From positions 541,644 through 605,643 of the forward strand of contig NZ_NOYI01000027.1 in NCBI RefSeq assembly GCF_002258785.1: a DNA stretch of 64,000 nt, in the 5' to 3' direction. The position numbers and the translations under genes are program-made. Positions within the stretch are counted from its first letter, which is position 1. Each line of letters begins with the position of its first letter. Under the pieces are notes generated by a model, which saw only the letters and a program-made list of their open reading frames with translations, was not told the DNA's origin and did not search any database. Below are positions 52,897 through 60,943 of the stretch, in pieces. The DNA comes from Rhodococcus sp. 06-235-1A (GTDB taxonomy: Bacteria; Actinomycetota; Actinomycetes; Mycobacteriales; Mycobacteriaceae).

Positions 52897-53655
52897 ATGG
52901 ACGACCGTCGAGTCGCCGCGGTGCTGAGCAGTGCCGTCGCCATCATTCATCCCGTGCTCGACATCCTGGCCACACGTGACCCGATCGGGCTGAAGGGGCG
53001 CACGTTCCGTCAGTCCTCTGCGGACGATTCGACCCTCGACAACGTCATCGACTTTCTCGCGAAAGCCTTCGACACAACCGACTTCCCGGGTACCGCCGGC
53101 TGGGAGAAGCTCGACAGCGATGCTCGTTCGCAGTGGTGGGTCAATCGCATCGGCGCACTCAACACCGTTGCCGTCGCATTCCCCGGTGTGTTCGGCATCC
53201 TGGTCAACCGTCTGCCGATCCAGGATCTGCTCGGGTTCGCGAACCAGGCGATGGTGCTCGTGGCCGTGGCCCGCGAATCCGGAGTGACCGACCGCGAAAC
53301 ACATGTGGCGCTGCTCGGGTCGGTGCTGTGCAAGCGCGACCTGACGTCCTTGGCCGACAGTGCTCCCCCGAAGAAGGAAGAATCGCCGAAGTCCGGCCCG
53401 TTCGCACTGCTGCGCGGAATGTGGCAGATCGCCAACGTGCTGCGCGACGTCGCAGGCGAATTGGAGAAGCGCCCGCATCCACGCGGGTTCTACCGAGTGC
53501 TCGGAGCCATTCCGCTCGTCGGTGGCGTCGCCGGATATCTCGGTGAACGCGGCGCGCTCTCGCGCGCCGCCAAGCAGGGCCGGAAGTGGCTCGCGGCGCA
53601 CAAGAAGGCGTCCGCCCTCGGTGCAGACGTGCCCGCGAAGCAGCTGCGGCGATAG
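52897..53655 (+). CDS. Conserved hypothetical protein (helical, unknown function)
   Basis: 252 residues, soluble except for hydrophobic patches (FPGVFGILVNRLPIQDLLGF, VLGAIPLVGGVAGYLGE). Conserved-looking segments are RDPIGLKGRTFRQSSADDST, VIDFLAKAFDTTDFPGTAGW and LLGSVLCKRDLTSLADSAPP. The basic Lys/Arg C-terminus is typical of small actinobacterial proteins. I recognise no domain. ATG at 52897 (GGAG 10 bases upstream). It stands alone between fbiC and fdxC. Confidence 0.75.
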   Translation: MDDRRVAAVLSSAVAIIHPVLDILATRDPIGLKGRTFRQSSADDSTLDNVIDFLAKAFDTTDFPGTAGWEKLDSDARSQWWVNRIGALNTVAVAFPGVFGILVNRLPIQDLLGFANQAMVLVAVARESGVTDRETHVALLGSVLCKRDLTSLADSAPPKKEESPKSGPFALLRGMWQIANVLRDVAGELEKRPHPRGFYRVLGAIPLVGGVAGYLGERGALSRAAKQGRKWLAAHKKASALGADVPAKQLRR

Positions 53656-53688
53656 CCGTCCGGGGCAGGTGAGGCCACCCTGGTCGGT

Positions 53689-53740
53689 TTGCCCCATCTT
53701 CGGACCGCGATACTAGGATGCTCAGGGCGCGTGAGCGCCC
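53689..53740 (+). promoter_or_regulatory. Probable fdxC promoter and leader hairpin
   Basis: TTGCCC (53689-53694) and TACTAG (53711-53716) at a 16-base spacing make a plausible promoter; TAGGAT overlaps the latter. A perfect GGGCGC-GTGA-GCGCCC hairpin (53725-53740) follows in the leader, before a strong ribosome site (GGAGGGGAG). Confidence 0.5.
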
Positions 53741-53768
53741 ACGATCGATACAGGAGGGGAGAGCAGCA

Positions 53769-54092
53769 GTGACTTACTCGATTGCAGAACCGTGCGTAGA
53801 TGTACTGGACAAAGCGTGCATCGAAGAGTGCCCGGTGGATTGCATCTACGAGGGTAATCGAATGCTGTACATCCACCCCGACGAATGCGTCGACTGCGGG
53901 GCCTGCGAGCCCGTGTGCCCCGTCGAGGCCATTTTCTACGAGGACGACGTTCCCGAGCAGTGGAGCGCGTACGTCGGTGCCAATGTCGACTTCTTCGACG
54001 ACCTGGGATCTCCCGGCGGTGCCGCGAAGCTCGGCAAGACCGATTACGACCCGCCGTTCATCAAGGCTCTGCCTCCCATGGGCGAGAACTGA
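53769..54092 (+). CDS. fdxC: 7Fe ferredoxin FdxC
   Basis: 107 residues. The N-terminal CVDVLDKACIEECPVDC and central CVDCGACEPVCPVEAIFYED hold the 3Fe-4S and 4Fe-4S ligands. The C-terminal ~45 residues are the usual extension of mycobacterial FdxC (Rv1177). It serves as an electron carrier and sits directly before dapC in the same order as M. tuberculosis. GTG start with a strong GGAGGGGAG upstream. Confidence 0.96.
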   Translation: MTYSIAEPCVDVLDKACIEECPVDCIYEGNRMLYIHPDECVDCGACEPVCPVEAIFYEDDVPEQWSAYVGANVDFFDDLGSPGGAAKLGKTDYDPPFIKALPPMGEN

Positions 54093-54096
54093 CGCC

Positions 54097-55200
54097 TTGG
54101 CACGTAGAGCGGTGGCAGCGGCGCTGCCCGATTTTCCGTGGGACTCGCTGACCGCTGCCAAGGAGAAGGCGTCGGCGCACCCGGACGGCATCGTCAATCT
54201 GTCGGTCGGTACGCCGGTCGATCCGGTCGCCGACGTCATCCGCACCGCGCTGAATTCGGTTGCCGACGAACCCGGGTACCCGACGACCGTCGGCACCGTC
54301 GCGCTGCGGGAGGCCGCGGTGGCGGCGCTCGAGCGCCGTTATTCGATCACCGGAATCTCGACCGACGCGGTGCTGCCGGCCATCGGCACCAAGGAAATGA
54401 TCGCCTGGTTGCCGACTCTGTTGGGTCTGGGAGCCGACGACTTGGTCGTGATCCCCGAATTGGCCTACCCCACTTACGAGGTGGGTGCATTGCTCGCGGG
54501 TGCGCGCATCCTGCGAGCCGACGGGTTGTCGCGGCTCGGCCCCGAGCGGGCGTCATTGATCTTTGTCAACTCCCCGTCCAACCCGACGGGCAAGGTGCTC
54601 GGCGTCGAGCACTTGCGCAAGGTGGTCGAGTGGGCCCGCGAGCGCGACGCCATCGTCGTCTCGGACGAGTGCTACCTGGGACTGACCTGGGACGCCGACG
54701 CCGTGTCGGTGCTCGATCCTCGCGTGTGCGACGGCGATCACACCAATCTGCTTGCCGTGCACTCACTCTCGAAGACCTCGAACCTGGCGAGCTACCGCGC
54801 CGGCTTCGTCACCGGCGACGCGTCCCTCGTCGCCGAGTTGCTCGAGGTGCGCAAGCACGCCGGCATGATGGTGCCGCTGCCGATCCAGGCAGCAATGACC
54901 GCAGCACTGGCCGACGACGAGCACGAGAACGTTCAACGCGAGCTGTACCGCGCCCGGCGGACTGTGCTCAAAGCGGCCGTCGAGGCTGCGGGGTTCACCG
55001 TCGACCATTCCGAGGCGGGGCTCTACCTGTGGGCTACGCGGGGCGAACCGTGCCGCGACACCGTCGACTGGCTTGCCGAACGCGGCATCCTCGCCGCCCC
55101 GGGAGAGTTCTACGGGCCGAACGGTGCACAGCACGTGCGCATCGCGCTGACGGCCACGGACGAGCGCATCGACGCTGCGGCGGCTCGCCTGCACGGATAG
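54097..55200 (+). CDS. dapC: N-succinyldiaminopimelate aminotransferase DapC
   Basis: About 367 residues, a fold-type I PLP aminotransferase for lysine/diaminopimelate synthesis. The Lys-containing segment SLSKTSNLASYRAGF holds the PLP lysine; NSPSNPTGKVLG, ELAYPTYEVGALLAG and AGLYLWATRGEPC match Rv1178 closely. The TTG at 54097 is 4 bases after fdxC; a GTG at 54112 would give the mycobacterial-type N-terminus and is almost as likely. Confidence 0.95.
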   Translation: MARRAVAAALPDFPWDSLTAAKEKASAHPDGIVNLSVGTPVDPVADVIRTALNSVADEPGYPTTVGTVALREAAVAALERRYSITGISTDAVLPAIGTKEMIAWLPTLLGLGADDLVVIPELAYPTYEVGALLAGARILRADGLSRLGPERASLIFVNSPSNPTGKVLGVEHLRKVVEWARERDAIVVSDECYLGLTWDADAVSVLDPRVCDGDHTNLLAVHSLSKTSNLASYRAGFVTGDASLVAELLEVRKHAGMMVPLPIQAAMTAALADDEHENVQRELYRARRTVLKAAVEAAGFTVDHSEAGLYLWATRGEPCRDTVDWLAERGILAAPGEFYGPNGAQHVRIALTATDERIDAAAARLHG

Positions 55201-55266
55201 TTCGAGGCTTCTGGTGGACAGAAAAGTCAGTTGGCTTCGGCTCCGCCCGGGTGTTCTCATGTACCC

Positions 55267-55884
55267 ATGACCGTCACCCTCCTGCTCAGCTTCGCCGGCG
55301 TGTGTTTTCTGCTGGCGATCCTGCCCGGACCCGATTCGTTTCTGGTGCTCCGCTACAGCATCGGCGGCCTCAAGCCCGGGATCGCGGCGGCGATGGGAGT
55401 CGCGATCGGCGGACTGTTCTGGGCCGTGTTGGTAGCCGTCGGTCTGGCGGCGATCGTCGAGCAGTCGGCGACGGCGTATCGCGTGGTCAAGGTCCTCGGC
55501 GGGCTGTATCTGCTGTATCTGGGTGTGAAGGCGTTTCGGGCGCGCCGGAAGAACAAGGTGGCCGGCGAGCCGCTGGTACCCGTCGCCGCGTCCGCGCGGT
55601 CGGCGTTCGGTGCCGGAGTCCTCTCGTGCGCACTCAATCCCAAGGTCGGGTTGTTCTACCTTGCCGTGGTGCCGCAGTTCCTCACCGTGGTCACGTTCAC
55701 CGGGGCCATGACACTGGGCCTGGTCGAAGTCGTTGTTGCCGCACTCGTGATGGGCGTGTTCTCGGTCGTGGCCTCACGCGCGGTCGCGTTGCTGCGCAAG
55801 CCCGCGGTGACCGACTGGTTGGACCGCATCAGCGCCGGATTCCTGGTTGCCCTCGGCATCGGAACGGTCGGGTCTGCCGCCTGA
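55267..55884 (+). CDS. LysE/RhtB family amino-acid exporter
   Basis: 205 residues with six hydrophobic segments. The start LLLSFAGVCFLLAILPGPDSFLVL contains the LPGPD motif of RhtB-type exporters; GGLYLLYLGVKAFRARR and ALNPKVGLFYLAVVPQFL follow as expected. It pumps out amino acids or related metabolites. ATG at 55267; nothing beyond family identity indicates the substrate. Confidence 0.92.
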   Translation: MTVTLLLSFAGVCFLLAILPGPDSFLVLRYSIGGLKPGIAAAMGVAIGGLFWAVLVAVGLAAIVEQSATAYRVVKVLGGLYLLYLGVKAFRARRKNKVAGEPLVPVAASARSAFGAGVLSCALNPKVGLFYLAVVPQFLTVVTFTGAMTLGLVEVVVAALVMGVFSVVASRAVALLRKPAVTDWLDRISAGFLVALGIGTVGSAA

Positions 55885-55895
55885 GAAATCGCTGT

Positions 55896-56318
55896 TCAGG
55901 GCTCGAGGTCCGCTTCGCTCACGTCCCAGCCGCCGCGTCGGATGCGCAGGATGTAGACCAATTCGTTGCTGCCGAATGCTTCGACGGTCGTGAAGCGCTT
56001 CGGCTCGGTGTTGACCTCGGGATTGCGTGCGTGGGCTTCCTCGTAGAGCTGGGTGGCTCGGAGATCTGCCAGTTCGACGCGGGTCCAGAAATCGTCGGAC
56101 TGCACCGAGTAGACGAGCCGCGGTGCACCGTCGGTGACATGCGCGATCTCGATGTCGTCGTCGGAATCCTCGTCGTCGAGATCCAGGTCCAGATCATCGT
56201 CGGAATCGTCGTCCTGCTCGGCGTCGGTCCCTATCAGATAGACACCCGCTTGCAGGTCGCCGGCGGCGACCGTCATGTACTCGGCGTAGTCGCCGGTGTC
56301 GATTCCGTCCACGTCCAT
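55896..56318 (-). CDS. Hypothetical protein with acidic Asp-rich insert
   Basis: 140 residues. Positions ~33-60 are almost pure Asp/Leu/Glu (starting DAEQDDDSDDDLDLDLDDED), separating an N-terminal strand region from a C-terminal half (LVYSVQSDDFWTRVELADL, FGSNELVYILRIRRGGWDV). It resembles no family I can name; the acidic run could bind divalent cations or a basic partner. TACCGT 6 bases before the ATG indicates leaderless transcription from the symmetric shared -10. Confidence 0.7.
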   Translation of the reverse strand: MDVDGIDTGDYAEYMTVAAGDLQAGVYLIGTDAEQDDDSDDDLDLDLDDEDSDDDIEIAHVTDGAPRLVYSVQSDDFWTRVELADLRATQLYEEAHARNPEVNTEPKRFTTVEAFGSNELVYILRIRRGGWDVSEADLEP

Positions 56319-56323
56319 GTATG

Positions 56324-56330
56324 TACGGTA
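56324..56330. promoter_or_regulatory. Symmetric bidirectional -10 element
   Basis: TACGGTA reads TACGGT on the plus strand (6 bases before the GTG of fadD36) and TACCGT on the minus strand (6 bases before the ATG of the acidic protein). The two start codons are only 17 bases apart, so both genes must share this overlapping hexamer. Confidence 0.55.
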
Positions 56331-56335
56331 GCCAT

Positions 56336-57736
56336 GTGCTGCTTCGTTCACTGAACCCACTCGCCGTTGCGCGGGGAGACGATATTCCCGACGCCATCAC
56401 CATCGACGGTGTCTCGCTTTCCCGTGCCGACATCCTGGGTGCGGCGACCTCGGTTGCCGAACGCATCGCGCGGGCCGACCGGCTGGCGATCTACGCGACG
56501 CCGTCGGTCAAGACGGTGCTCGCGGTCGTCGGTGCGCTGATCGCCGGAGTCACCGTGGTGCCGGTCCCGCCGGACGCGGGGGTTGCCGAACGTGAGCACA
56601 TCCTCCGCGACTCGGGTGCCCAGGCATGGCTCGGTGAAGCGCCGCCCGATGCCTCGGGACTCGAGGTTCTGCCGGTGCGTCAACACGCACGCTCGTGGCA
56701 CAGCTACGCCGAACCGCAGCCGTCGGCCATCGCTTTTGTGCTCTACACCTCCGGTACCACCGGCCCGCCGAAGGGCGTCCTGATCTCCCGCAGTGCCATT
56801 GCGGCCGGCCTCGACGCATTGGCGGAGGCCTGGAGCTGGACGTGGAAAGACACTGTGGTGCATGGGCTTCCGCTGTTCCACGTACACGGATTGATACTCG
56901 GAATGCTCGGGCCGTTGCGGGTCGGCAGCCCGCTGATCCACACCGGTAAGCCGACTCCGGAGCTCTACGCGGCAGCGCGCGGATCCCTGTACTTCGGTGT
57001 GCCGACAGTGTGGTCGAGGGTCGCCGCAGACGAGACGTCCGCTCGCGCCCTGGCCGACGCCCGGTTGCTGGTATCCGGTAGCGCGCCACTGCCGGTGCCG
57101 GTGTTCGAGAAGCTACGTGAACTCACCGGCCAGGCGCCCATCGAGCGATACGGCATGAGCGAAACCCTGATCACGATCAGCACCCGCGCCGACGGTGAGC
57201 GTCGACCGGGTTCGGTGGGACTACCGGTCGCAGGCGTCGAAACCCGGTTGCGCGGCGATCAGGGCGAAATCGTGCCGCACGACGGCGAATCGATCGGCGC
57301 ACTGCAGATCCGCTGCCCCATGCTGTTCGACGGTTACCTGAACAACCCCGAGGCGACGGCCAAGACCTTCACCGAGGACGGCTGGTTCGACACCGGAGAT
57401 GTCGCCCTCATCGAGCCGGACGGCTTTCACCGCATCGTCGGACGTGCGTCGACGGACCTGATCAAATCGGGCGGCTATCGCGTCGGCGCGGGGGAGATCG
57501 AGACGGTGCTGCTGGGGCACCCGAGCGTCGACGAGGTCGCCGTCGTCGGCTTACCGGACGAAGACCTGGGCCAGCGCATCGTGGCCTTCGTCGTCGGCTC
57601 GGCTGTCGAGGATCGAGTGTTGATCGACCTGGTGGCGACCGAGCTGTCGATTCACAAGCGGCCCCGCGAGATTCGCGTCGTCGACTCGCTCCCGCGCAAT
57701 GCCATGGGCAAGGTGCAGAAGAAGCTGTTGAGCTAG
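56336..57736 (+). CDS. fadD36: Acyl-CoA synthetase, FadD36 / malonyl-CoA synthetase (MatB)-like
   Basis: About 466 residues. The AMP-binding signature YTSGTTGPPKGVLIS, GLPLFHVHGLILGMLGPL, RYGMSETL, TGDVALIEPDGF and C-terminal LIKSGGYRVGAGEIE with a final GKVQKKLL lysine region are all present. The sequence tracks M. tuberculosis FadD36 (Rv1193) and Streptomyces MatB, so a short dicarboxylic or 3-carbon acyl substrate is likely (inference). GTG at 56336 gives the same N-terminus. Confidence 0.92.
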   Translation: MLLRSLNPLAVARGDDIPDAITIDGVSLSRADILGAATSVAERIARADRLAIYATPSVKTVLAVVGALIAGVTVVPVPPDAGVAEREHILRDSGAQAWLGEAPPDASGLEVLPVRQHARSWHSYAEPQPSAIAFVLYTSGTTGPPKGVLISRSAIAAGLDALAEAWSWTWKDTVVHGLPLFHVHGLILGMLGPLRVGSPLIHTGKPTPELYAAARGSLYFGVPTVWSRVAADETSARALADARLLVSGSAPLPVPVFEKLRELTGQAPIERYGMSETLITISTRADGERRPGSVGLPVAGVETRLRGDQGEIVPHDGESIGALQIRCPMLFDGYLNNPEATAKTFTEDGWFDTGDVALIEPDGFHRIVGRASTDLIKSGGYRVGAGEIETVLLGHPSVDEVAVVGLPDEDLGQRIVAFVVGSAVEDRVLIDLVATELSIHKRPREIRVVDSLPRNAMGKVQKKLLS

Positions 57737-57776
57737 TCGTCAGCGAGGCCGCGAGGCGGCCGTTAGCCTCGAAACC

Positions 57777-58439
57777 ATGACCACTCTCGACGGCGCACGC
57801 ATTCTCGTTTTCGGTGCCAGTGGCGGTCTCGGCGGTCCGATCGTCGAGCAGCTCGCGAAGGCCGGTGCTCGGCTGACCGTCAGCGGTCGCAGCCTGGAAT
57901 CCTCGGAACACCACACGGTGAACGCCGATCTGACGCTGCCGGATTCGGCAAAGGCGGCGGTCGCGGAGGCCGTCGAACATCACGGTGGGCTGGACGGGAT
58001 CGTCATCGCCGCCGGCGTGGTGGCGTTCGGTCCGGTGGCAGAGGTGGACGACGACACCGTCGACGAGCTGTTGCTGCTGAACTATCTCGCGCCGCTGCGG
58101 GTATTGCGAGAAGCTCTGACCACCCTGCAGCCCGGTGGGTTCGTGGTCAACATCAGCGCGGTGGTGGCCGACAAGCCGATGCCGAACATGGGTGCCTACT
58201 CGGCGAGCAAGGCAGCGGCCAGTGCGTTGCTGAAAAGTGTTCGGACAGAGGCGCGCAAGTCCAAGATCAGGATCGTTGACGTGCGTCCACCACACACCGA
58301 GACCGGTCTGGCAACCCGGCCGATCGCGGGGCAGGCACCGAAGCTTCCGCAGGGCCTGACGCCGGAGTCGGTGGCAGCGCGGATCGTCGCGGCCATCGCC
58401 GACGACGAGACCGACGTCGGCGCGGACCAGTTCTCGTAG
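57777..58439 (+). CDS. SDR family oxidoreductase
   Basis: 220 residues. FGASGGLGGPIV (cofactor), VIAAGVVAFG, INISAVVADKP and the catalytic YSASK pair are present; the length is short but complete. Substrate unknown. TAGCCT sits 7 bases before the ATG and there is no ribosome site, so the transcript is probably leaderless. Confidence 0.9.
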   Translation: MTTLDGARILVFGASGGLGGPIVEQLAKAGARLTVSGRSLESSEHHTVNADLTLPDSAKAAVAEAVEHHGGLDGIVIAAGVVAFGPVAEVDDDTVDELLLLNYLAPLRVLREALTTLQPGGFVVNISAVVADKPMPNMGAYSASKAAASALLKSVRTEARKSKIRIVDVRPPHTETGLATRPIAGQAPKLPQGLTPESVAARIVAAIADDETDVGADQFS

Positions 58440-58469
58440 GCGAGACGTTCCTAGGCTATTGTCGGCACC

Positions 58470-58562
58470 GTGACCGAGACACACGTGACCGACGCAGCCA
58501 GAAGGCTCGTTCGTCGTCGCACCATCGACTTCGGTCTCGTCTGCACTTCTTCCTGTTCGTAG
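58470..58562 (+). CDS. Cysteine-codon leader peptide (attenuator) of the sulfur operon
   Basis: GTG at 58470 starts a 30-codon frame ending VCTSSCS at a TAG (58560-58562), with two Cys codons (TGC and TGT) close to the stop and an Arg-rich core RRLVRRRTIDFGLV. The form matches the actinobacterial 'putative leader peptide' type, with an RRRxxD core and late Cys codons. TATTGT at 58457-58462 lies 7 bases before the GTG, so the transcript is likely leaderless. It precedes osmC and metY by 80 bases. Cysteine-responsive attenuation of this kind is described in mycobacteria; cysteine (or Cys-tRNA) level would control the operon (inference). Confidence 0.75.
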   Translation: MTETHVTDAARRLVRRRTIDFGLVCTSSCS

Positions 58563-58581
58563 CTGTCGATCGAACCCATCC

Positions 58582-58605
58582 CCGACGAGATTTCGCGCTC
58601 CTCGG
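58582..58605 (+). promoter_or_regulatory. Hairpin between leader peptide and osmC
   Basis: CCGACGAG and CTCCTCGG (one mismatch) enclose an 8-base loop 20 bases after the leader-peptide stop and about 25 bases before the osmC ribosome site (AGGA). It is the kind of element a stalled ribosome could open or stabilise. Confidence 0.4.
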
Positions 58606-58642
58606 GTAGTTCCGGCAACCCTCGAATCGAACAGGAATTCTC

Positions 58643-59155
58643 ATGACCACATCTGTGTCCCATCTCGGCGGCGTCATCGCTGCCACCGATGACGCCGTGC
58701 AGGCCGACCCGAAGAACGCCCAGGCGGTCTTCCGTGCCTCCGCAACCGCGCATGACGCCGTCGCCAGCACCGTCACGCTCGGTAAATACAGCGTCGAGGT
58801 CGACGAGCCACCGGCCCTCGGCGGCGAGAACACGGCCGCCAATCCCGTCGAGTACTACCTGGCGTCGCTGCTGTCCTGCCAGGTGGTCACCTACCGCGTG
58901 TGGGCCGAAAAGCTCGGCATAGTCGTAGACGACATCAAGGCCAAGGCCGAAGGGGACCTCGACGTTCGCGGATTCTTCGGCTTCGACGACAACGTTCGTC
59001 CCGGGTTCGGCGAGGTGCGCGTCGTCGTCACGGTCACCGGACCCGAGACAAGGGAACGGTACGAGGAACTGCAACAGGCCGTCGACGATCATTGCCCCGT
59101 GCTGGATCTGACGCGCAATCCCACCCCGATCCACACCGTTCTCGAAACGGCCTGA
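58643..59155 (+). CDS. OsmC family protein (peroxiredoxin-like)
   Basis: 170 residues. The two redox Cys stand in ASLLSCQVVTYRVWAE and VDDHCPVLDLTRNPTP, with the expected spacing and the early ANPVEYYLA strand. OsmC/Ohr proteins reduce organic hydroperoxides with thiols; in a sulfur operon it may act on persulfides. AGGA precedes the ATG. It is the first structural gene after the Cys leader peptide, 5 bases before metY. Confidence 0.93.
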   Translation: MTTSVSHLGGVIAATDDAVQADPKNAQAVFRASATAHDAVASTVTLGKYSVEVDEPPALGGENTAANPVEYYLASLLSCQVVTYRVWAEKLGIVVDDIKAKAEGDLDVRGFFGFDDNVRPGFGEVRVVVTVTGPETRERYEELQQAVDDHCPVLDLTRNPTPIHTVLETA

Positions 59156-59159
59156 GTTC

Positions 59160-60458
59160 ATGAGCGAGCGGACATTCGGCCTGCGTACCAGAGCAATTCA
59201 CGCCGGAGCGAGGCCTGATCCTTCCACCGGTTCGCGTGCTGTGCCGATCTATCAGACGGCGAGCTACGTCTTCGAGAATTCAGCGGACGCAGGCGATCTG
59301 TTCGCTCTGCAGAAGTACGGCAACGTGTACAGCCGCATCGGCAACCCCACCGTTGCCGCCTTCGAGGAGCGCATTGCGAGCCTCGAAGGCGGCATCGGAG
59401 CCGTTGCGTTCGCCAGCGGGTTGGCGGCCGAATTCGCAGTGTTCGCCGCGCTCGCGGGCGCCGGGGATCACATCGTCGCCGCGGCGGGTCTCTACGGCGG
59501 GACGGTGACTCAACTCGACGTCACGCTCCGACGTTTCGGTGTGGACACGACGTTCGTACCGGGCACCGATCCGGCGGAGTATGCCGCAGCAGTGACGGAT
59601 TCGACCAAGCTCATCTATGCCGAGATCATCGGCAACCCCTCGGGGGAGATCGCCGACCTCGACGGTCTTGCCGCCGTTGCCCACGAGCATGGAATCCCGT
59701 TGGTGATCGACGCGACGATGGCGACGCCGTGGCTGAGCAGGCCCATCGAGTTCGGTGCCGACATCGTGATCCATTCGGCAACGAAGTTTCTCGGCGGGCA
59801 CGGTTCGACGCTGGGTGGCGTGGTGATCGAATCCGGTCGATTCGATTGGGGCTCGGGCAAATTCCCACAGATGACCGAGCCGGTGGCCTCGTACGGTGGC
59901 TTGTCGTGGTGGGGAAACTTCGGCGAATACGGCTTTCTGACCAAGCTGCGCAGCGAACAGTTGCGCGACATCGGCGGCGCATTGGCACCGCAATCGGCGT
60001 TCACCCTGATCCAGGGTGTCGAGACTTTGCCTCAGCGTATGGACGCTCACGTCGCAAATGCCCGCGTCGTCGCCGAATGGCTCGACGGTGATTCTCGTAT
60101 CGACTACGTGAGATGGGCTGGGCTGCAGGGCCACCCGCATCACAGTCGGTCTCAGAAATATCTGCCTTCCGGCCCGGGGGCGGTGTTCGCCTTCGGAATC
60201 GACGGTGGCCGCGACGCCGGGCAGGCATTCGTCGAGAGCGTCCAGGTGGCCAGCCACGTCGCCAACATCGGTGATGTGCGGACGCTGGTGATTCACCCGG
60301 CCAGCACCACGCACCGGCAGCTGACCGACGATCAACTCCGCGGAGCGGGCGTCGGCCCGGAATTGATCCGCATCAGCGTCGGACTCGAAGATGTCGAGGA
60401 CATTCTCTGGGATCTGGATCAGGCCCTGACGCTGGCAACCGGAAAGGCACGCTCGTGA
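59160..60458 (+). CDS. metY: O-acetylhomoserine / O-acetylserine sulfhydrylase (MetY type)
   Basis: 432 residues, a Cys/Met-metabolism PLP enzyme. The PLP lysine is in IHSATKFLGGHGSTLGG, and YSRIGNPTVAAFEERIASLEGG and NPSGEIADLDGLAAVAHEHG are family landmarks. It forms homocysteine and/or cysteine from sulfide and an O-acetylated substrate. It lies 4 bases after osmC and overlaps the CoA-binding gene by 4 bases, all behind a Cys leader peptide. Confidence 0.95.
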   Translation: MSERTFGLRTRAIHAGARPDPSTGSRAVPIYQTASYVFENSADAGDLFALQKYGNVYSRIGNPTVAAFEERIASLEGGIGAVAFASGLAAEFAVFAALAGAGDHIVAAAGLYGGTVTQLDVTLRRFGVDTTFVPGTDPAEYAAAVTDSTKLIYAEIIGNPSGEIADLDGLAAVAHEHGIPLVIDATMATPWLSRPIEFGADIVIHSATKFLGGHGSTLGGVVIESGRFDWGSGKFPQMTEPVASYGGLSWWGNFGEYGFLTKLRSEQLRDIGGALAPQSAFTLIQGVETLPQRMDAHVANARVVAEWLDGDSRIDYVRWAGLQGHPHHSRSQKYLPSGPGAVFAFGIDGGRDAGQAFVESVQVASHVANIGDVRTLVIHPASTTHRQLTDDQLRGAGVGPELIRISVGLEDVEDILWDLDQALTLATGKARS

Positions 60459-60940
60459 GTGAACGCACCTGGCAGGGCCCGTCCGCCCAAGAGCGTCAGC
60501 GCATTCTGCGGGAAACCAAGACGGTCGCAATCGTCGGAGCGTCCAAGAATCCCTCGCGGGCAAGCTACTTCGTCAACCGGTACTTGTCGTCGACGAGCAA
60601 CTACGAGATATTTCTGGTCAATCCCACGATCGCCGAAATCGAAGGAACGACGGTCTATCCGACGCTCGCGGATCTCCCGAAGCCGCCTCATCTGGTGGAC
60701 GTGTTCCGCAAGTACGACGACCTGCCCGATGTTCTCTCCGAAACAATTGCTGCGCAGGCGAAGACGATCTGGCTGCAGCTGGGGCTGTGGCACGAGCAGG
60801 TGGCCCATGACGCCGAGGAAGCCGGACTGAACGTCGTCATGGATCGGTGCCTCAAGATCGAACACGCGCGATTCCACGGGGGATTACATCTGGCCGGATT
60901 CGATACAGGAGTGATCGATTCGCGTCGTACACGGGGGTAG
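60455..60940 (+). CDS. CoA-binding (YccU-like) protein
   Basis: 161 residues with the CoA-binding Rossmann domain: TVAIVGASKNPSRASYFVNRYL, FLVNPTIAEIEGTTVYPTLADL, HLVDVFRKYDDLP and NVVMDRCLKIEHARF. Family members bind CoA or related cofactors; the exact role is unknown. The ATG overlaps the metY stop (ATGA), indicating translational coupling. It is the last gene of the sulfur operon and ends 3 bases before the convergent SDR gene. Confidence 0.93.
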   Translation: MSERTWQGPSAQERQRILRETKTVAIVGASKNPSRASYFVNRYLSSTSNYEIFLVNPTIAEIEGTTVYPTLADLPKPPHLVDVFRKYDDLPDVLSETIAAQAKTIWLQLGLWHEQVAHDAEEAGLNVVMDRCLKIEHARFHGGLHLAGFDTGVIDSRRTRG

Positions 60941-60943
60941 GCC

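Noticed and set aside
53800..54096. Extension of dapC upstream into fdxC
   Set aside because: The frame is open through fdxC but the ferredoxin's Cys motifs prove which frame is used; dapC begins at 54097 or 54112.
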